A stretch of DNA of 49,418 bases from Fructobacillus ficulneus (GCF_001047075.2 NZ_DF967986.1:49976-99393); one strand, 5' to 3'; counted from the first letter of the stretch, positions 1-8,775 are shown. Notes: generated by a model from the sequence alone, not told the origin. Translations and numbers: made by a program.

Positions 1-2
1 AT

Positions 3-926
3 TTAGTTGACAGGTTCAAAAAGCACTTTGCGAACATTGTTTAATTCAGCAGGAATCATTTCACAACACCCGCTAATCCAACTTGCCCCATGCGCATGCC
101 AGCTAGCAGCTTTTTCTGAGAAGATTTTTTCATTGGGTTCACCCCAAGTCTTGGTGATTGGGTCGTAGTCAGCACCGGCATTAGGAGCAACTGCCAAGGC
201 CTTATCAGACTTAGCGTTAGCTGAAACGTAATCAAGGGCATCTTCCGTTAATTCGGGTTTAAAACAGTTAAAGCCATAAGCAATTACGTTTTTTTGTGCT
301 TCTAAGACTGCTTGAACTTCGCGTAAATCAGTACCATCACTGATGTGATGGCTGTCTCGCAAAGAACAGGTGAAGAGAACATCAATATCAGGATAATCAT
401 TTAAGAGATCACAGAGGACTTTAATTTCCATAAAACTTGGTACAGTTTGAATGGCCAATAAGTCGGAACCAGCCTCAACCAACCACCGCAATCGGTCAGT
501 ATGAAAGTCACGGAGCTGGTCGGCATTAATATCGTAATCCCCAGTATATTCCGCTCCGTTGGCCAAATAAGCTCCATATGGGCCGATATTACCAGCTACC
601 CATTTTTCTTGGCTCCCCTGACTATCTTTGGCTGCTTGTTGAGCCAAAGCGACCGAGGACTTAATTAACCGTTCAGCCTCGGCCTTATCATAGCCTTGGT
701 TGGCAAAGCCAGCCGAGCTGGCCTGGTAACTGTCGGTCGTGGTAACGTTCGAACCAGCATCAAAGAAGTCACGATGAACTTGATAAACCTTATCTGGGTC
801 GGTAATCAAGGCTTTGGCTGTCCAAAGAGCATTATTAGTATCAAAGCCTTGATTATTTAAGCCAAGGCCCATTGAAGAATCAAATAAAATAATTGATTGT
901 TGCGTTGCCCATTCGTGAAATATCAT
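3..926 (-). CDS. mmuM: homocysteine S-methyltransferase
   Basis: Predicted cytoplasmic Zn-dependent enzyme that transfers a methyl group from S-methylmethionine (or SAM) to homocysteine, giving methionine. The 307 aa length is normal for the family. The three zinc-ligand cysteines are visible: Cys221 in GFNCF and Cys287-Cys288 in ISGCCEM, where the usual text is GGCC, so the first Gly is Ser. Its ATG overlaps the stop of the upstream permease gene (ATGA), so the two are translationally coupled; this permease-enzyme pair is the mmuP-mmuM arrangement. It is the last visible gene of the Met T-box operon. Family call is firm; the natural methyl donor is inferred from the partner permease. Confidence 0.9.
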   Translation of the reverse strand: MIFHEWATQQSIILFDSSMGLGLNNQGFDTNNALWTAKALITDPDKVYQVHRDFFDAGSNVTTTDSYQASSAGFANQGYDKAEAERLIKSSVALAQQAAKDSQGSQEKWVAGNIGPYGAYLANGAEYTGDYDINADQLRDFHTDRLRWLVEAGSDLLAIQTVPSFMEIKVLCDLLNDYPDIDVLFTCSLRDSHHISDGTDLREVQAVLEAQKNVIAYGFNCFKPELTEDALDYVSANAKSDKALAVAPNAGADYDPITKTWGEPNEKIFSEKAASWHAHGASWISGCCEMIPAELNNVRKVLFEPVN

Positions 927-2275
927 GTGTTCGCAGTCCTTTTTTGATAGTTTGGTTTAAAAATAGCATAGAAACAGTAGAGGAGCAATGAAAATGGAAC
1001 GCCAATAATTAGGGCAATCCGTTGGTTAGGGTCAAAGCCGATTCCGATAATTGAAGCGAGACAAATTACAATGACAAGGATTGGTGTGAGTGGGTAAAGG
1101 GGTGCCTTATACTTTAAGCTGGCCAATGAATTTTCTTTCAAGTATTGACGACGGAAATTAAGCTGGGCCCAAGCAATGATAATCCAGACTGCAACAACCG
1201 CAAAGGCTGATAAGGCATTCAGAGCGAGGTAAACAGTTTGCGCAGCGTAAATACTTGAGAGTAGTGATAATGCCCCACCAGCCATGGTCAACAAGAGTCC
1301 GTAGACTGGTAATCCATGTTTGGAAAGCTTACCCAACTTTGGCGATATCTCACCCTTATCAGCAAGGGACCAAATCATTCGTGAGGCGGCATAAACTCCG
1401 GCATTGGAAGCCGAGAAGAGGGTAATGATTAAGACGGCATTCATGATATCAGCCGCACCTGGTATTCCAGCTTGGTTGAGAATTGCCACAAAGGGACTAG
1501 TTGCTAATGACTTATCACTTGGAGCTAAGAGTGCTCCCATAACCAGAATAGCACCAATAAAGAGGGTAATCAAAATGAAGAGAGTTCTTCGTGTCGCAAC
1601 AGGAATGGTCTTAGCTGGATTCTTAGTTTCGCCAGCAGCTACGCCAATCATTTCTGCACCAGAATAGGCAAAGTTTGCTGTTAAAACGGTTGCTAGGATT
1701 GGGCCAATTCCATGAGGAAACCAACCGCGAGAGGTTAACTCACCAAAACCTGCGGGTAAGTGGTGCGCATGGACTGGAATAATTCGGAAAATAATTAATA
1801 GACCAATCACAACAAAGGCTAAGAGAGCGATAGTTTTAATCCATGATGTTAAGGATTCACTTTTGTTAAACCATGAGAGTTGACCAAGGTTTAAGAAGAA
1901 AATGATGGCACCGAATAGTAGGCACCAGATCCAAATTGGCTGGTTGGGGAACCAGCGCTGCATCAGGAGTCCGATTGTTAAGAGGTTTGATCCAAGTGCA
2001 ATGGTCCAAGTGAGCCAATAGAGCCAGGCAACAACAAAACCAACCCCCGGGTTGATAAACTTGTTGGCATAGTCGTGGAAAGACCCGGTTGTTGGCATGT
2101 ATACTGATAATTCACTTAAACATTGCATCACTAGACAAACTAAGATTGCGCCAATTAAGTAGGCGATAATCGTACCAATGGCTCCAGCACTTTGAATAAA
2201 GTAGCCCGGACTCATGAAAATTCCGGTTCCAATCACACCGCCTAAAGATAAAGCGATTAACTGGTTGGTGCTCAT
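923..2275 (-). CDS. mmuP: APC-superfamily amino-acid permease, probably S-methylmethionine permease
   Basis: Twelve-helix amino-acid/polyamine/organocation permease, 450 aa from the first ATG. The TM1 substrate motif GGVIGTGIF lies near residues 12-20 and SGAEMIG, typical of TM6, near residue 205. Overlap with the homocysteine methyltransferase gene suggests it imports S-methylmethionine or a related methylated amino acid. The start is odd: the ATG has no Shine-Dalgarno, while a good AGGAG (2314-2310) stands 4-7 nt before two in-frame ATC codons (2305-2300), which would add 10 residues before the first helix. No ATG, GTG or TTG exists in frame between the AGGAG and 2275. Substrate is inferred from context only. 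Confidence 0.85.
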   Translation of the reverse strand: MSTNQLIALSLGGVIGTGIFMSPGYFIQSAGAIGTIIAYLIGAILVCLVMQCLSELSVYMPTTGSFHDYANKFINPGVGFVVAWLYWLTWTIALGSNLLTIGLLMQRWFPNQPIWIWCLLFGAIIFFLNLGQLSWFNKSESLTSWIKTIALLAFVVIGLLIIFRIIPVHAHHLPAGFGELTSRGWFPHGIGPILATVLTANFAYSGAEMIGVAAGETKNPAKTIPVATRRTLFILITLFIGAILVMGALLAPSDKSLATSPFVAILNQAGIPGAADIMNAVLIITLFSASNAGVYAASRMIWSLADKGEISPKLGKLSKHGLPVYGLLLTMAGGALSLLSSIYAAQTVYLALNALSAFAVVAVWIIIAWAQLNFRRQYLKENSLASLKYKAPLYPLTPILVIVICLASIIGIGFDPNQRIALIIGVPFSLLLYCFYAIFKPNYQKRTANT

Positions 2276-2329
2276 GGCTTGGTTTTGTTCTGCAGTTTTG
2301 ATGATGTTTCTCCTAAAAATTATTTGATA

Positions 2330-3193
2330 TTATCCCTTGGTGTTTTTAAAGTTACTTTCAGCATTAGGTAGGCTGAAAGTGTCTTCCCCTAACCATTTCT
2401 TAGAAAGGGAATCGAGGTAACCGCTAGCCTTAAGCTTTTTCAATTCAGCATTGATTGCCTTAACAAGGGCCTTATTCTTAGTATTACGACTAGCAATCAT
2501 GTAATCATTCTTAACACCAATTGAGTCAGAGACGGTTAAGCCTTTGGCACCACCAGCATTTTTAACACCGATATATGCTTGATAAGGATAGAAGACAGTG
2601 TCAAATTGCTTTTGCTGCAATTGCTTAAGGGCATCGCCGGATGAAACGTCGCCGATAGCTTCCAAATTCAGCTTTTGGTTTGGATGGTTTTTATTATAAT
2701 CTTGAATAAAGTTATAACGAGCATCATCACTAGAAATTGGGGCTAATTTGAGGCCACTCTTGGCTAAGTCATCCAAATTACTTAGCTTTTGTTCGCCTTG
2801 GCGATAAACCAAACGTAAGTCAGCAATAGCAGTGGGGTCAGTGTAAAGATACTTGCTTGCCCGTTGATCAGAATACCAGAATCCTGATGAAGCCAAGTCG
2901 TACTTGCCTGAAGAAAGACCTACAAATACAGAGTTTTGAGAAGTTGTTGTGTATTTGAATTTATATTGTGGCAGTTCTTCATCTAATTTTTTGAAGAGCT
3001 CACCGTCGTAGCCACTAATACTGTTACCATCAGCATATGTATAGGGACGGTTGTCGGCAACACCAGCAACATTAATTGTTTGGACATGACTTTTTGATGC
3101 AGCCTGGGAATTGTTAGTTAAAGAGTGGGCAACGCCGACTCCAATTAGGACTGCAGCAACTAGTCCAGTATAGATATATCCTTTTTTAACCAT
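2330..3193 (-). CDS. amino-acid ABC transporter substrate-binding protein (family 3)
   Basis: Extracellular solute receptor for the ABC importer encoded by the next three genes upstream. 287 aa with one N-terminal hydrophobic segment (about residues 6-24) followed by a bilobed SBP_bac_3 fold; it contains NRPYTYAD and GYDGELFKKL near the start and a C-terminal SGYLDSLSKKWLG. There is no lipobox cysteine, so it is either membrane-anchored by the uncleaved segment or released, unlike most Gram-positive receptors. SD AGGAT precedes the ATG. Methionine or a methylated relative is the likely ligand because of the Met T-box, but polar-amino-acid receptors of this family vary widely. Confidence 0.85.
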   Translation of the reverse strand: MVKKGYIYTGLVAAVLIGVGVAHSLTNNSQAASKSHVQTINVAGVADNRPYTYADGNSISGYDGELFKKLDEELPQYKFKYTTTSQNSVFVGLSSGKYDLASSGFWYSDQRASKYLYTDPTAIADLRLVYRQGEQKLSNLDDLAKSGLKLAPISSDDARYNFIQDYNKNHPNQKLNLEAIGDVSSGDALKQLQQKQFDTVFYPYQAYIGVKNAGGAKGLTVSDSIGVKNDYMIASRNTKNKALVKAINAELKKLKASGYLDSLSKKWLGEDTFSLPNAESNFKNTKG

Positions 3194-3229
3194 GTATATA
3201 TAATCCTTTCGATTCGACCCATGAATAAA

Positions 3230-3922
3230 CTATGAAAATACTTTTTTTCTAACATCTTTTTCAATAAAGCGAAAAAGATTTGAGAAAAGATAACAAACGA
3301 CTAGGTAAATTACTAGTGCATCTAAGTAAGCCTCAAGGTAATTAAACCCGAATGAAGCTAAAATATTAGCTTTTCCCATGATTTCAACAATCCCAATGTT
3401 ATAAACTAATGCAGTGTCTTTTAACAAATCTAGAAAGATATTGGAAAAATTAGGAATCAAATTTGGTAAAAGCTGAGGGATTATCACACGTTTGATGGTC
3501 GTGAAAGGGGATAACCCGGTGGCTATGGCTGCTTCGTATTGAGTGCTGTCAACTGAGTGGTAGGCGGATTTAATTGCTTCAGATAAATTGGCAGAAGCAT
3601 TTAATGCAAAGGCAATGATTCCAATTAAAAACCCTGAGAGAGTGATTGCTTTTGCATGTGCACCATGTTGTGTTAACGAGTACAATAATCGAGGAAGTCC
3701 GTAGTAAACAATGTAAATTTGAACAATAATGGGAATCCCTCTAAAAAAGGAAACATAAAAATTAAAAAATGTTGTTAGAAACGGAATATGTTTTTCCCTA
3801 ATTATTGTGATGACAATCGCTAAAATCAAACCAAAGGCAATACCCAAAAAAGACAGATAAAGAGTAATAGGTAAAACAGAAAGAAGTTTTGGGAATGATT
3901 GCGACATGAAGTTTATGTCCAT
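3230..3922 (-). CDS. amino-acid ABC transporter permease (HisM type)
   Basis: Integral membrane subunit, 230 aa with about five helices. The EAA loop that docks on the ATPase is visible as EAAIATGLSPFTTIKRVIIP (residues about 131-150). SD AGGAGG lies 5 nt before the ATG. It differs in sequence from the neighbouring permease, so the importer probably uses a heterodimer. Part of the Met T-box operon, between the receptor and the second permease. Confidence 0.88.
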   Translation of the reverse strand: MDINFMSQSFPKLLSVLPITLYLSFLGIAFGLILAIVITIIREKHIPFLTTFFNFYVSFFRGIPIIVQIYIVYYGLPRLLYSLTQHGAHAKAITLSGFLIGIIAFALNASANLSEAIKSAYHSVDSTQYEAAIATGLSPFTTIKRVIIPQLLPNLIPNFSNIFLDLLKDTALVYNIGIVEIMGKANILASFGFNYLEAYLDALVIYLVVCYLFSNLFRFIEKDVRKKVFS

Positions 3923-3931
3923 TAGAGCCTC

Positions 3932-4597
3932 CTATACACGGTATTTTCCAAAATGTAAATGAGAAAATAGGTAACTAAAGAGTATTGTGATTAGCCAATA
4001 CATTACAGCCAGGACAATGAAAATTTGTAATTGAAAAACTCCCTGACTGGCGTTGGCAAGAATTGTTGCTTTACGGTACATATCGTCAATTCCAATTACA
4101 TATACAAGAGAACTAGCTTTCAAAAATCCAAGAAACATGTTTTCGATATTTGGTAATGATAAGTGAAACATTTGTGGAAATATAATTTCTCGTAATATTT
4201 GTTTTTTCTGCATCCCAACAGAATAGGCAGCATCAAATTGACTTTGGTCCACAGACTGGTAGCCTGATCGGAATATTTCACCCATGTAGCCTCCAAAGCC
4301 GAAAGCAAGACCAAAAATTGCAAAAATATACTTATTCCAGTCATTAGCATTGATTCCAATTAATTGGAGTAGCTTTGGAAGCTCATAATACGATAGCAGG
4401 AGCATTAGCAGAGGAGGGGTGCCTCGTGAAAAAGCAGTATAGATGTGTACAAGTCGGTTCGCAATTTTATCGTCCTGGATAGTCAACCATAGAATGAAAA
4501 GACCAATTAAAGTGGATAATAAGAAAGATGTGATTAAAATAAAGATGGTGCTGGGTAATCCTTCAACCAGGACTTGAATAATAGCAGAAATATTCAT
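3932..4597 (-). CDS. amino-acid ABC transporter permease, second subunit
   Basis: Second His/Glu/Gln/Met-type membrane subunit, 221 aa, with an EAA-like loop in AAYSVGMQKKQILREIIFPQ (residues about 124-143). SD GGAGA precedes the ATG. It lies 9 bases from the next permease gene and 14 bases after the ATPase stop, so the set is one operon. Base use is more AT-rich than in the flanking methyl-transfer genes, as in its two neighbours, which may mean the importer module was acquired separately. Confidence 0.87.
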   Translation of the reverse strand: MNISAIIQVLVEGLPSTIFILITSFLLSTLIGLFILWLTIQDDKIANRLVHIYTAFSRGTPPLLMLLLSYYELPKLLQLIGINANDWNKYIFAIFGLAFGFGGYMGEIFRSGYQSVDQSQFDAAYSVGMQKKQILREIIFPQMFHLSLPNIENMFLGFLKASSLVYVIGIDDMYRKATILANASQGVFQLQIFIVLAVMYWLITILFSYLFSHLHFGKYRV

Positions 4598-4611
4598 AGG
4601 ATTTTTTCTCC

Positions 4612-5358
4612 TTATTGATCTCTAGCTACAGCCGACAAAAATTGATTGATTCGCTGGTTATTGGAATTATAAAAAATTTCATCGGGCGTACCTGATGCTA
4701 ATATTTCACCACCGTCAAAGAAAATAACTTTGTTAGCCACTTGCTGAGCAAAAGACATCAGATGTGTTACAACGACCATTGTTTGCTTTTGGTCAGCTAA
4801 GCGTTTCATGTCGTCAATAACGGTACCGACTAATTCGGGGTCTAAGGCTGAAGTTGGCTCATCAAAAAGAATGATTTCGGGATTTAAAGCAGTTGCTCGA
4901 GCAATCCCAATTCTTTGTTGCTGTCCACCAGAAAGTTCATGGGGGTATGAATCTTTCTTTTCTAAAAGATTTACGGATTGAAGTTCTTTAATGGCAACAG
5001 TGTGGGCAGTTTTTTCATCAACACCCCGACCGTAAATTAACCCTTCTGTGATATTTTCCAAAGCAGTTTTATTTTTAAATAAGGCATAGTTCTGGAAAAC
5101 CATGGCAATCTGTCGTCGTAACCACAATTTGTCTTTTGAGTTCAGGCTATTTAAATTTAATTCCCTATCTTTTAAGGTTAAAGAACCGGAATCGGAACTC
5201 TCAAGTTGGATAATATTTTTCAAGAAAGTAGTTTTACCAGAGCCACTAGGCCCGATGATAGCAATAACATCGCCTTCGTTTATTTCGAAATTAATATTGT
5301 TTAAAATTGTGTGGTCGTTAATTTTTTTGGTTAAATTTTTGATATTAAGGAGTGTCAT
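4612..5358 (-). CDS. amino-acid ABC transporter ATP-binding protein (GlnQ type)
   Basis: Cytoplasmic motor ATPase of the importer, 248 aa. Walker A GPSGSGKTT (residues about 36-44), Q-loop MVFQNYALF, signature LSGGQQQR, Walker B ILFDEPTSALDPE and the switch His in VVVTH are all intact. The ATG overlaps the stop of the URO-D-like gene (ATGA), which ties the transporter to the methyltransferase genes translationally. Full length for the family. Confidence 0.93.
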   Translation of the reverse strand: MTLLNIKNLTKKINDHTILNNINFEINEGDVIAIIGPSGSGKTTFLKNIIQLESSDSGSLTLKDRELNLNSLNSKDKLWLRRQIAMVFQNYALFKNKTALENITEGLIYGRGVDEKTAHTVAIKELQSVNLLEKKDSYPHELSGGQQQRIGIARATALNPEIILFDEPTSALDPELVGTVIDDMKRLADQKQTMVVVTHLMSFAQQVANKVIFFDGGEILASGTPDEIFYNSNNQRINQFLSAVARDQ

Positions 5359-6383
5359 GCACGTTTTTCCTTTCGAGATAGATAGGAATGTGCCGCATCA
5401 CGAGCCCAAAGAATGTGCTCAACTGGAGTATCCCGAGGGACCGTGCAATCCGCGCCAATTAATACATTTTCTGTTCCAACTTCATCTAAAATTCGGTCAA
5501 TTTCTGTTTCAATTTCGATTTGGCTGCCGTTATATAGAATGTCATTTGTCGTGTTACCTAGTCCGCCAAAAATTGTCTTATCTTTGAACAACTTTTGTCC
5601 TTCTCGGAATGATAAGCCATCAAATTTAGTGGCCCAATTAATAATCGGCAGATTATAATCAGTGAACCAAGTGAGGCGGTTTTTTGCTCCGGCAAAACCA
5701 CAGATATGAAGAATTCCAGTCTTGAAATTTTCGTTAATGTCTTCGATTAACTCACTATCTAAACGTTTTTGGACATTTAGAAAGAATTCTTTATCAAGTC
5801 GGCTATCTTGGATTTCTTGTGTACTGAAAAAGATACCATCAACTCCAGCGTCGGAACTGATTTTAATTTGTTTCTTGATATCTTGATTAATAATTTCGAG
5901 GGCATGGGTTACTACTGCCGGGTTTTCTAAATACAAATCAGTAAAGATTTTATCGCCAAGTGGGAGGCTTTCTGCCCCAAGATCAGAAACGAGGGCCCAC
6001 TTAAATAAGGTTATGGCTGAAAAGACGTTTGAGAAGATTGTTTTTTCAGAATTTATACCATCTAATTGCCCTTGAATTAACTTCCTTTGATTAACTAGCC
6101 AGGGATCGTCTTGATTTAATTCTTGGATATTTTTTAAATCATTGATGTTTTTAGGGTTTGAAACATTGTTGAACTTATAAGTGAAAAATCCGTCGTTCAT
6201 CAGTTTGATAAAATCTGAGTCAACTTCTTGAACGTAAAGTGGCTCTTCACGAATATCAGTAGCAAGAATTGTTTCGTCGTTTTCCGCAACAATGTGCTCA
6301 TTAGGGATAAAATGGTGCCAAACTGAAAAAGGAGTAAAATCTTGGAAAGTATGAGCGCTCTTTTGTAATAAGTTATTCGACAT
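5355..6383 (-). CDS. URO-D-fold methyltransferase-like protein
   Basis: 342 aa protein of the uroporphyrinogen decarboxylase superfamily, which also holds the MtaA/MtbA/CmuA methyltransferases. Visible features are HICGFAG in the middle and the C-terminal GGLGNTTNDIL and IGADCTVPRDTPVEHI, a His/Cys pattern recalling the zinc site of the methyltransferase branch rather than true HemE. Start at 6383 is preferred because GGAG (6393-6390) is well placed; a longer in-frame ATG at 6395 overlaps that SD. No haem genes are present, and the gene sits between a MetE-like gene and an amino-acid importer under a Met T-box, so methyl transfer is more likely than porphyrin work. Substrate unknown. Confidence 0.75.
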   Translation of the reverse strand: MSNNLLQKSAHTFQDFTPFSVWHHFIPNEHIVAENDETILATDIREEPLYVQEVDSDFIKLMNDGFFTYKFNNVSNPKNINDLKNIQELNQDDPWLVNQRKLIQGQLDGINSEKTIFSNVFSAITLFKWALVSDLGAESLPLGDKIFTDLYLENPAVVTHALEIINQDIKKQIKISSDAGVDGIFFSTQEIQDSRLDKEFFLNVQKRLDSELIEDINENFKTGILHICGFAGAKNRLTWFTDYNLPIINWATKFDGLSFREGQKLFKDKTIFGGLGNTTNDILYNGSQIEIETEIDRILDEVGTENVLIGADCTVPRDTPVEHILWARDAAHSYLSRKEKRA

Positions 6384-6428
6384 AATAATCTCCATTCTTA
6401 AACATGAGTCACGGCTTTAATTATTAAA

Positions 6429-7568
6429 TTAATGCCAAATTTTTTCGGCTGTATCAACAACAAGCTTAATCTTGGCCCATTGTTCGTCTTCAGTTAAGTT
6501 ATTTCCTTCTTCGGTGGAAGCAAAACCACATTGAGTGCTCAAGGCTAAGTGATCCAATGGGACGTATTGGCTGGCTTCCTTAACTCGGTTAATCAAGACC
6601 TGAGGGTCTTCTAGTTCGGCCTTTTTTGAAGTTACGAGACCTAGAACGACGTTCTTTCCTGCTGGAACCTTGGCCAATGGGCTAAAGTCGCCTGAACGAT
6701 CGTCATCAAATTCTAAGTAGAATGATTCAACATCTTCCTCACCAAACAATTTATCGGCAACAGGAGCATATCCACCGGTTGCGGCCCAAGTTGAAGCATA
6801 GTTTCCGCGGCAGATATGGGTTGTGATGTGAAGATCTTCAGGTAAGTCTTGAATGGCAAGGTTATTTAATTCAAGGTATTCAGCTTGTAGTTCATCCGTA
6901 CCTTTTTGGTCGATGTTTTGGTCTTTCCAGAAATCAACATCTGAAAGCATTCCCCAAGTACAATCATCTAGTTTGATATCGCGACAACCAGCTTCGTAGA
7001 GTGCTAAGAACAAATCATGGTAGGCCGTTGTCAAATCTTTAATCAAGTCGTCGTGGTTAGGATAGAACTTATTTAAGGCAGCAATGTTTGCTTCACCTCG
7101 GACAAGTTCTGAATAACATTGAGCAGGGGATGGGACACTTTGTCGACCCTGAACATCACGATCTTTAATCAGGCTTTGCAGGTACTTAAAGGCAGCTAAG
7201 TCGGGGTTGTCATCAGTAAAGTGAATCTTACCATCGACTTGGGCAGAATCTTTTCGAGTTTCAATATCGTGGAAGAGGTAACCGTGTTCCCCAAATGTTT
7301 TTTTGATACCGCCAAAACCCCAGAAGGTATCAAGGTGCCACCAGTTCCGACGGAATTCTCCGTCACTGACATAACGAAGACCGGCATCAATTTCACGGTC
7401 GACTAGTTTTTTGATTTCATCGTTTTGAATGTTAGTTAATTCGGCTTGGGTGATTTCACCGTTATCGAATTCGGCTTGGGCTTTTTTCAAGCGGTCAGGT
7501 CGTAAAAATGAACCAACGATATCAAAGTGAACGGGAATCTGTGTCTTTGCTGCAGTTGCTGTTGTCAT
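6429..7568 (-). CDS. MetE C-terminal-domain-like methionine synthase (COG0620, YxjG/YxjH type)
   Basis: 379 aa protein equal to the catalytic half of cobalamin-independent methionine synthase, without the N-terminal half. It has FDIVGSFLRP near the N-terminus, DGEFRRNWWH, LDDCTWGM, HICRGNY (candidate zinc His and Cys) and a late LSTQCGFAS (candidate zinc Cys). The start at 7568 is chosen because AGGAG lies 6 nt upstream; a 17-codon extension would run back into the T-box terminator. First gene of the Met T-box operon. Family members are linked to methionine synthesis, but the methyl donor of these short forms is unsettled. Confidence 0.85.
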   Translation of the reverse strand: MTTATAAKTQIPVHFDIVGSFLRPDRLKKAQAEFDNGEITQAELTNIQNDEIKKLVDREIDAGLRYVSDGEFRRNWWHLDTFWGFGGIKKTFGEHGYLFHDIETRKDSAQVDGKIHFTDDNPDLAAFKYLQSLIKDRDVQGRQSVPSPAQCYSELVRGEANIAALNKFYPNHDDLIKDLTTAYHDLFLALYEAGCRDIKLDDCTWGMLSDVDFWKDQNIDQKGTDELQAEYLELNNLAIQDLPEDLHITTHICRGNYASTWAATGGYAPVADKLFGEEDVESFYLEFDDDRSGDFSPLAKVPAGKNVVLGLVTSKKAELEDPQVLINRVKEASQYVPLDHLALSTQCGFASTEEGNNLTEDEQWAKIKLVVDTAEKIWH

Positions 7569-7594
7569 AATTTTCTCCTTCTTCTCCAAAACAC

Positions 7595-7897
7595 TAAAAA
7601 ACGCCCCCAGGCCAGACAAATGTCTGAACCTAGAGGCGCTCTGTATGTAAGCACGGTACCACTCTAATTCACTGGCCTAATGGCCAGCCTTAATCGATAC
7701 ACCAAATGGGGGCTATATCGTAACGGGATAACGGTCGTTTGCCGTAGTTGGCTAATCAAAAGTGACTCACCAGACTAAGAACTACTCCTGGACCATTTTC
7801 GTTAGTAGCCAATGTCCTGCTTCTCATCGTTCGCAGTTTTCTGTAGCATTGCTTGCTAACTACTCATCCAATCTTCGTAGTTGTTTCGTTGGTTATG
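7595..7897 (-). promoter_or_regulatory. methionine T-box riboswitch with terminator
   Basis: Leader of the 7568-to-3 operon. The tRNA-acceptor-binding T-box core lies at 7665-7648 and contains GGTACC. Stem I can be drawn by hand: AACTAC pairs with GTAGTT, TTGGA with TCCA, and GTTAG with CTAAC, leaving a specifier loop with AGTA on one side and GAA-A-ATG-G on the other. The specifier is therefore ATG (7796-7794), meaning Met. The terminator hairpin (7640-7601) is followed by TTTTTT. Uncharged tRNA-Met should let transcription continue. Confidence 0.9.
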
Positions 7898-7925
7898 AGT
7901 ATAGCATTAAAATAGAATGAGTCAA
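7898..7925 (-). promoter_or_regulatory. promoter of the Met T-box operon
   Basis: TTGACT (7925-7920), 16 nt spacer, TATACT (7903-7898), just upstream of the T-box leader. Confidence 0.8.
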
Positions 7926-7954
7926 TACCTAATTTTATTTTTTCTCGAAAAGTT

Positions 7955-7998
7955 TATAATTGAGTTTAGTTAGAAAACCACGAGAGTTCTTCTAAACT
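7955..7998 (+). promoter_or_regulatory. probable -10 and inverted-repeat operator before the FMN reductase
   Basis: A TATAAT (7955-7960) without a good -35 is followed by a perfect 7-bp inverted repeat, AGTTTAG (7963-7969) and CTAAACT (7992-7998), at the expected transcription start. It could bind a repressor or form a 5' hairpin. The sequence is clear; the function is a guess. Confidence 0.4.
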
Positions 7999-8044
7999 AG
8001 GCCTGTAGATCTCGTTTAGTGGGTTTAAACCTATAGGAAAAATC

Positions 8045-8581
8045 ATGAAAAAAATTGGAATTATTGTTGGTAGTAATCGAACTAAGAGTGTCACGAAGCG
8101 ATTGGCTGAATGGGTAAGTTCACAACTTTCTCGTGGGGATGTCCAGGCTGAGATAGTTGATTTAGTTGAAGTTGACTTACCTTGGTTAGATGAACCAGAA
8201 TTACCATCTGCTAGAAACTATCAGTATGAAAGCACCAAGCAATGGTCACAACAAATTCAAGGTTATGATGGGATTGTTTTTATTTCTCCACAATATAACT
8301 GGGGTTATCCGGCAGTATTAAAAAATGCGGTTGATACCTTATATGAAGAATGGCAGAATAAGCCGGTTGCAACAATCTTTTTTGGTGGCCACGGAGGATT
8401 TCAAGCCGAATTGGCCTTTAGCCTCGTTTTGCAGGGGTTGAAAGTAAAACGGTTGCCAACAAATTTGTCCTGGCAATTACCACTTGGTCAAATTGATGCA
8501 GAAATGACTGATAAACAAGTCGCGATAATTATGGCGAAATTTCAATCAGAGGTTGACCTCCTATGGTCTACTTTGTCGTAA
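8045..8581 (+). CDS. NADPH-dependent FMN reductase family protein
   Basis: Flavodoxin-fold reductase of 178 aa. The N-terminal GIIVGSNR phosphate loop binds FMN, SPQYNWGYPAVLKNAVD (near residues 80-96) is the family signature, and FFGGHGG contacts the flavin. Such enzymes reduce quinones, azo dyes or free FMN with NAD(P)H. It is monocistronic, transcribed divergently from the Met operon and followed by its own terminator. SD AGGAAA precedes the ATG. Natural substrate not predictable. Confidence 0.85.
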   Translation: MKKIGIIVGSNRTKSVTKRLAEWVSSQLSRGDVQAEIVDLVEVDLPWLDEPELPSARNYQYESTKQWSQQIQGYDGIVFISPQYNWGYPAVLKNAVDTLYEEWQNKPVATIFFGGHGGFQAELAFSLVLQGLKVKRLPTNLSWQLPLGQIDAEMTDKQVAIIMAKFQSEVDLLWSTLS

Positions 8582-8635
8582 ATTTTGAGATAACTTAAGA
8601 AATCTGGTTACACCCTGTAAACCGAGACGTTGAAG

Positions 8636-8670
8636 CCCTTAGTTGTTATTTTAGAACTAAGTGGTTTTTT
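8636..8670 (+). terminator. intrinsic terminator after the FMN reductase
   Basis: CTTAGTT pairs with AACTAAG, extended by GC pairs at the base, then TTTTTT. Confidence 0.85.
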
Positions 8671-8775
8671 CTTTTTGTCTTGATAAAAGCTAGATAGTTA
8701 GGACTATTCTTAAATGGTACAGCTGATAAAGTTTGATTTTGATGAATTTAAGGTTAAATTTATCTAATAAATCCG

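Noticed and set aside
5355-6395. HemE (true uroporphyrinogen decarboxylase)
   Set aside because: No haem genes nearby, Met T-box control, and the C-terminal His/Cys pattern fits the methyltransferase branch better.
7569-7619. 17-codon N-terminal extension of the MetE-core gene
   Set aside because: It would overlap the T-box terminator and put the SD inside the coding region; ATG 7568 has an ideal SD.
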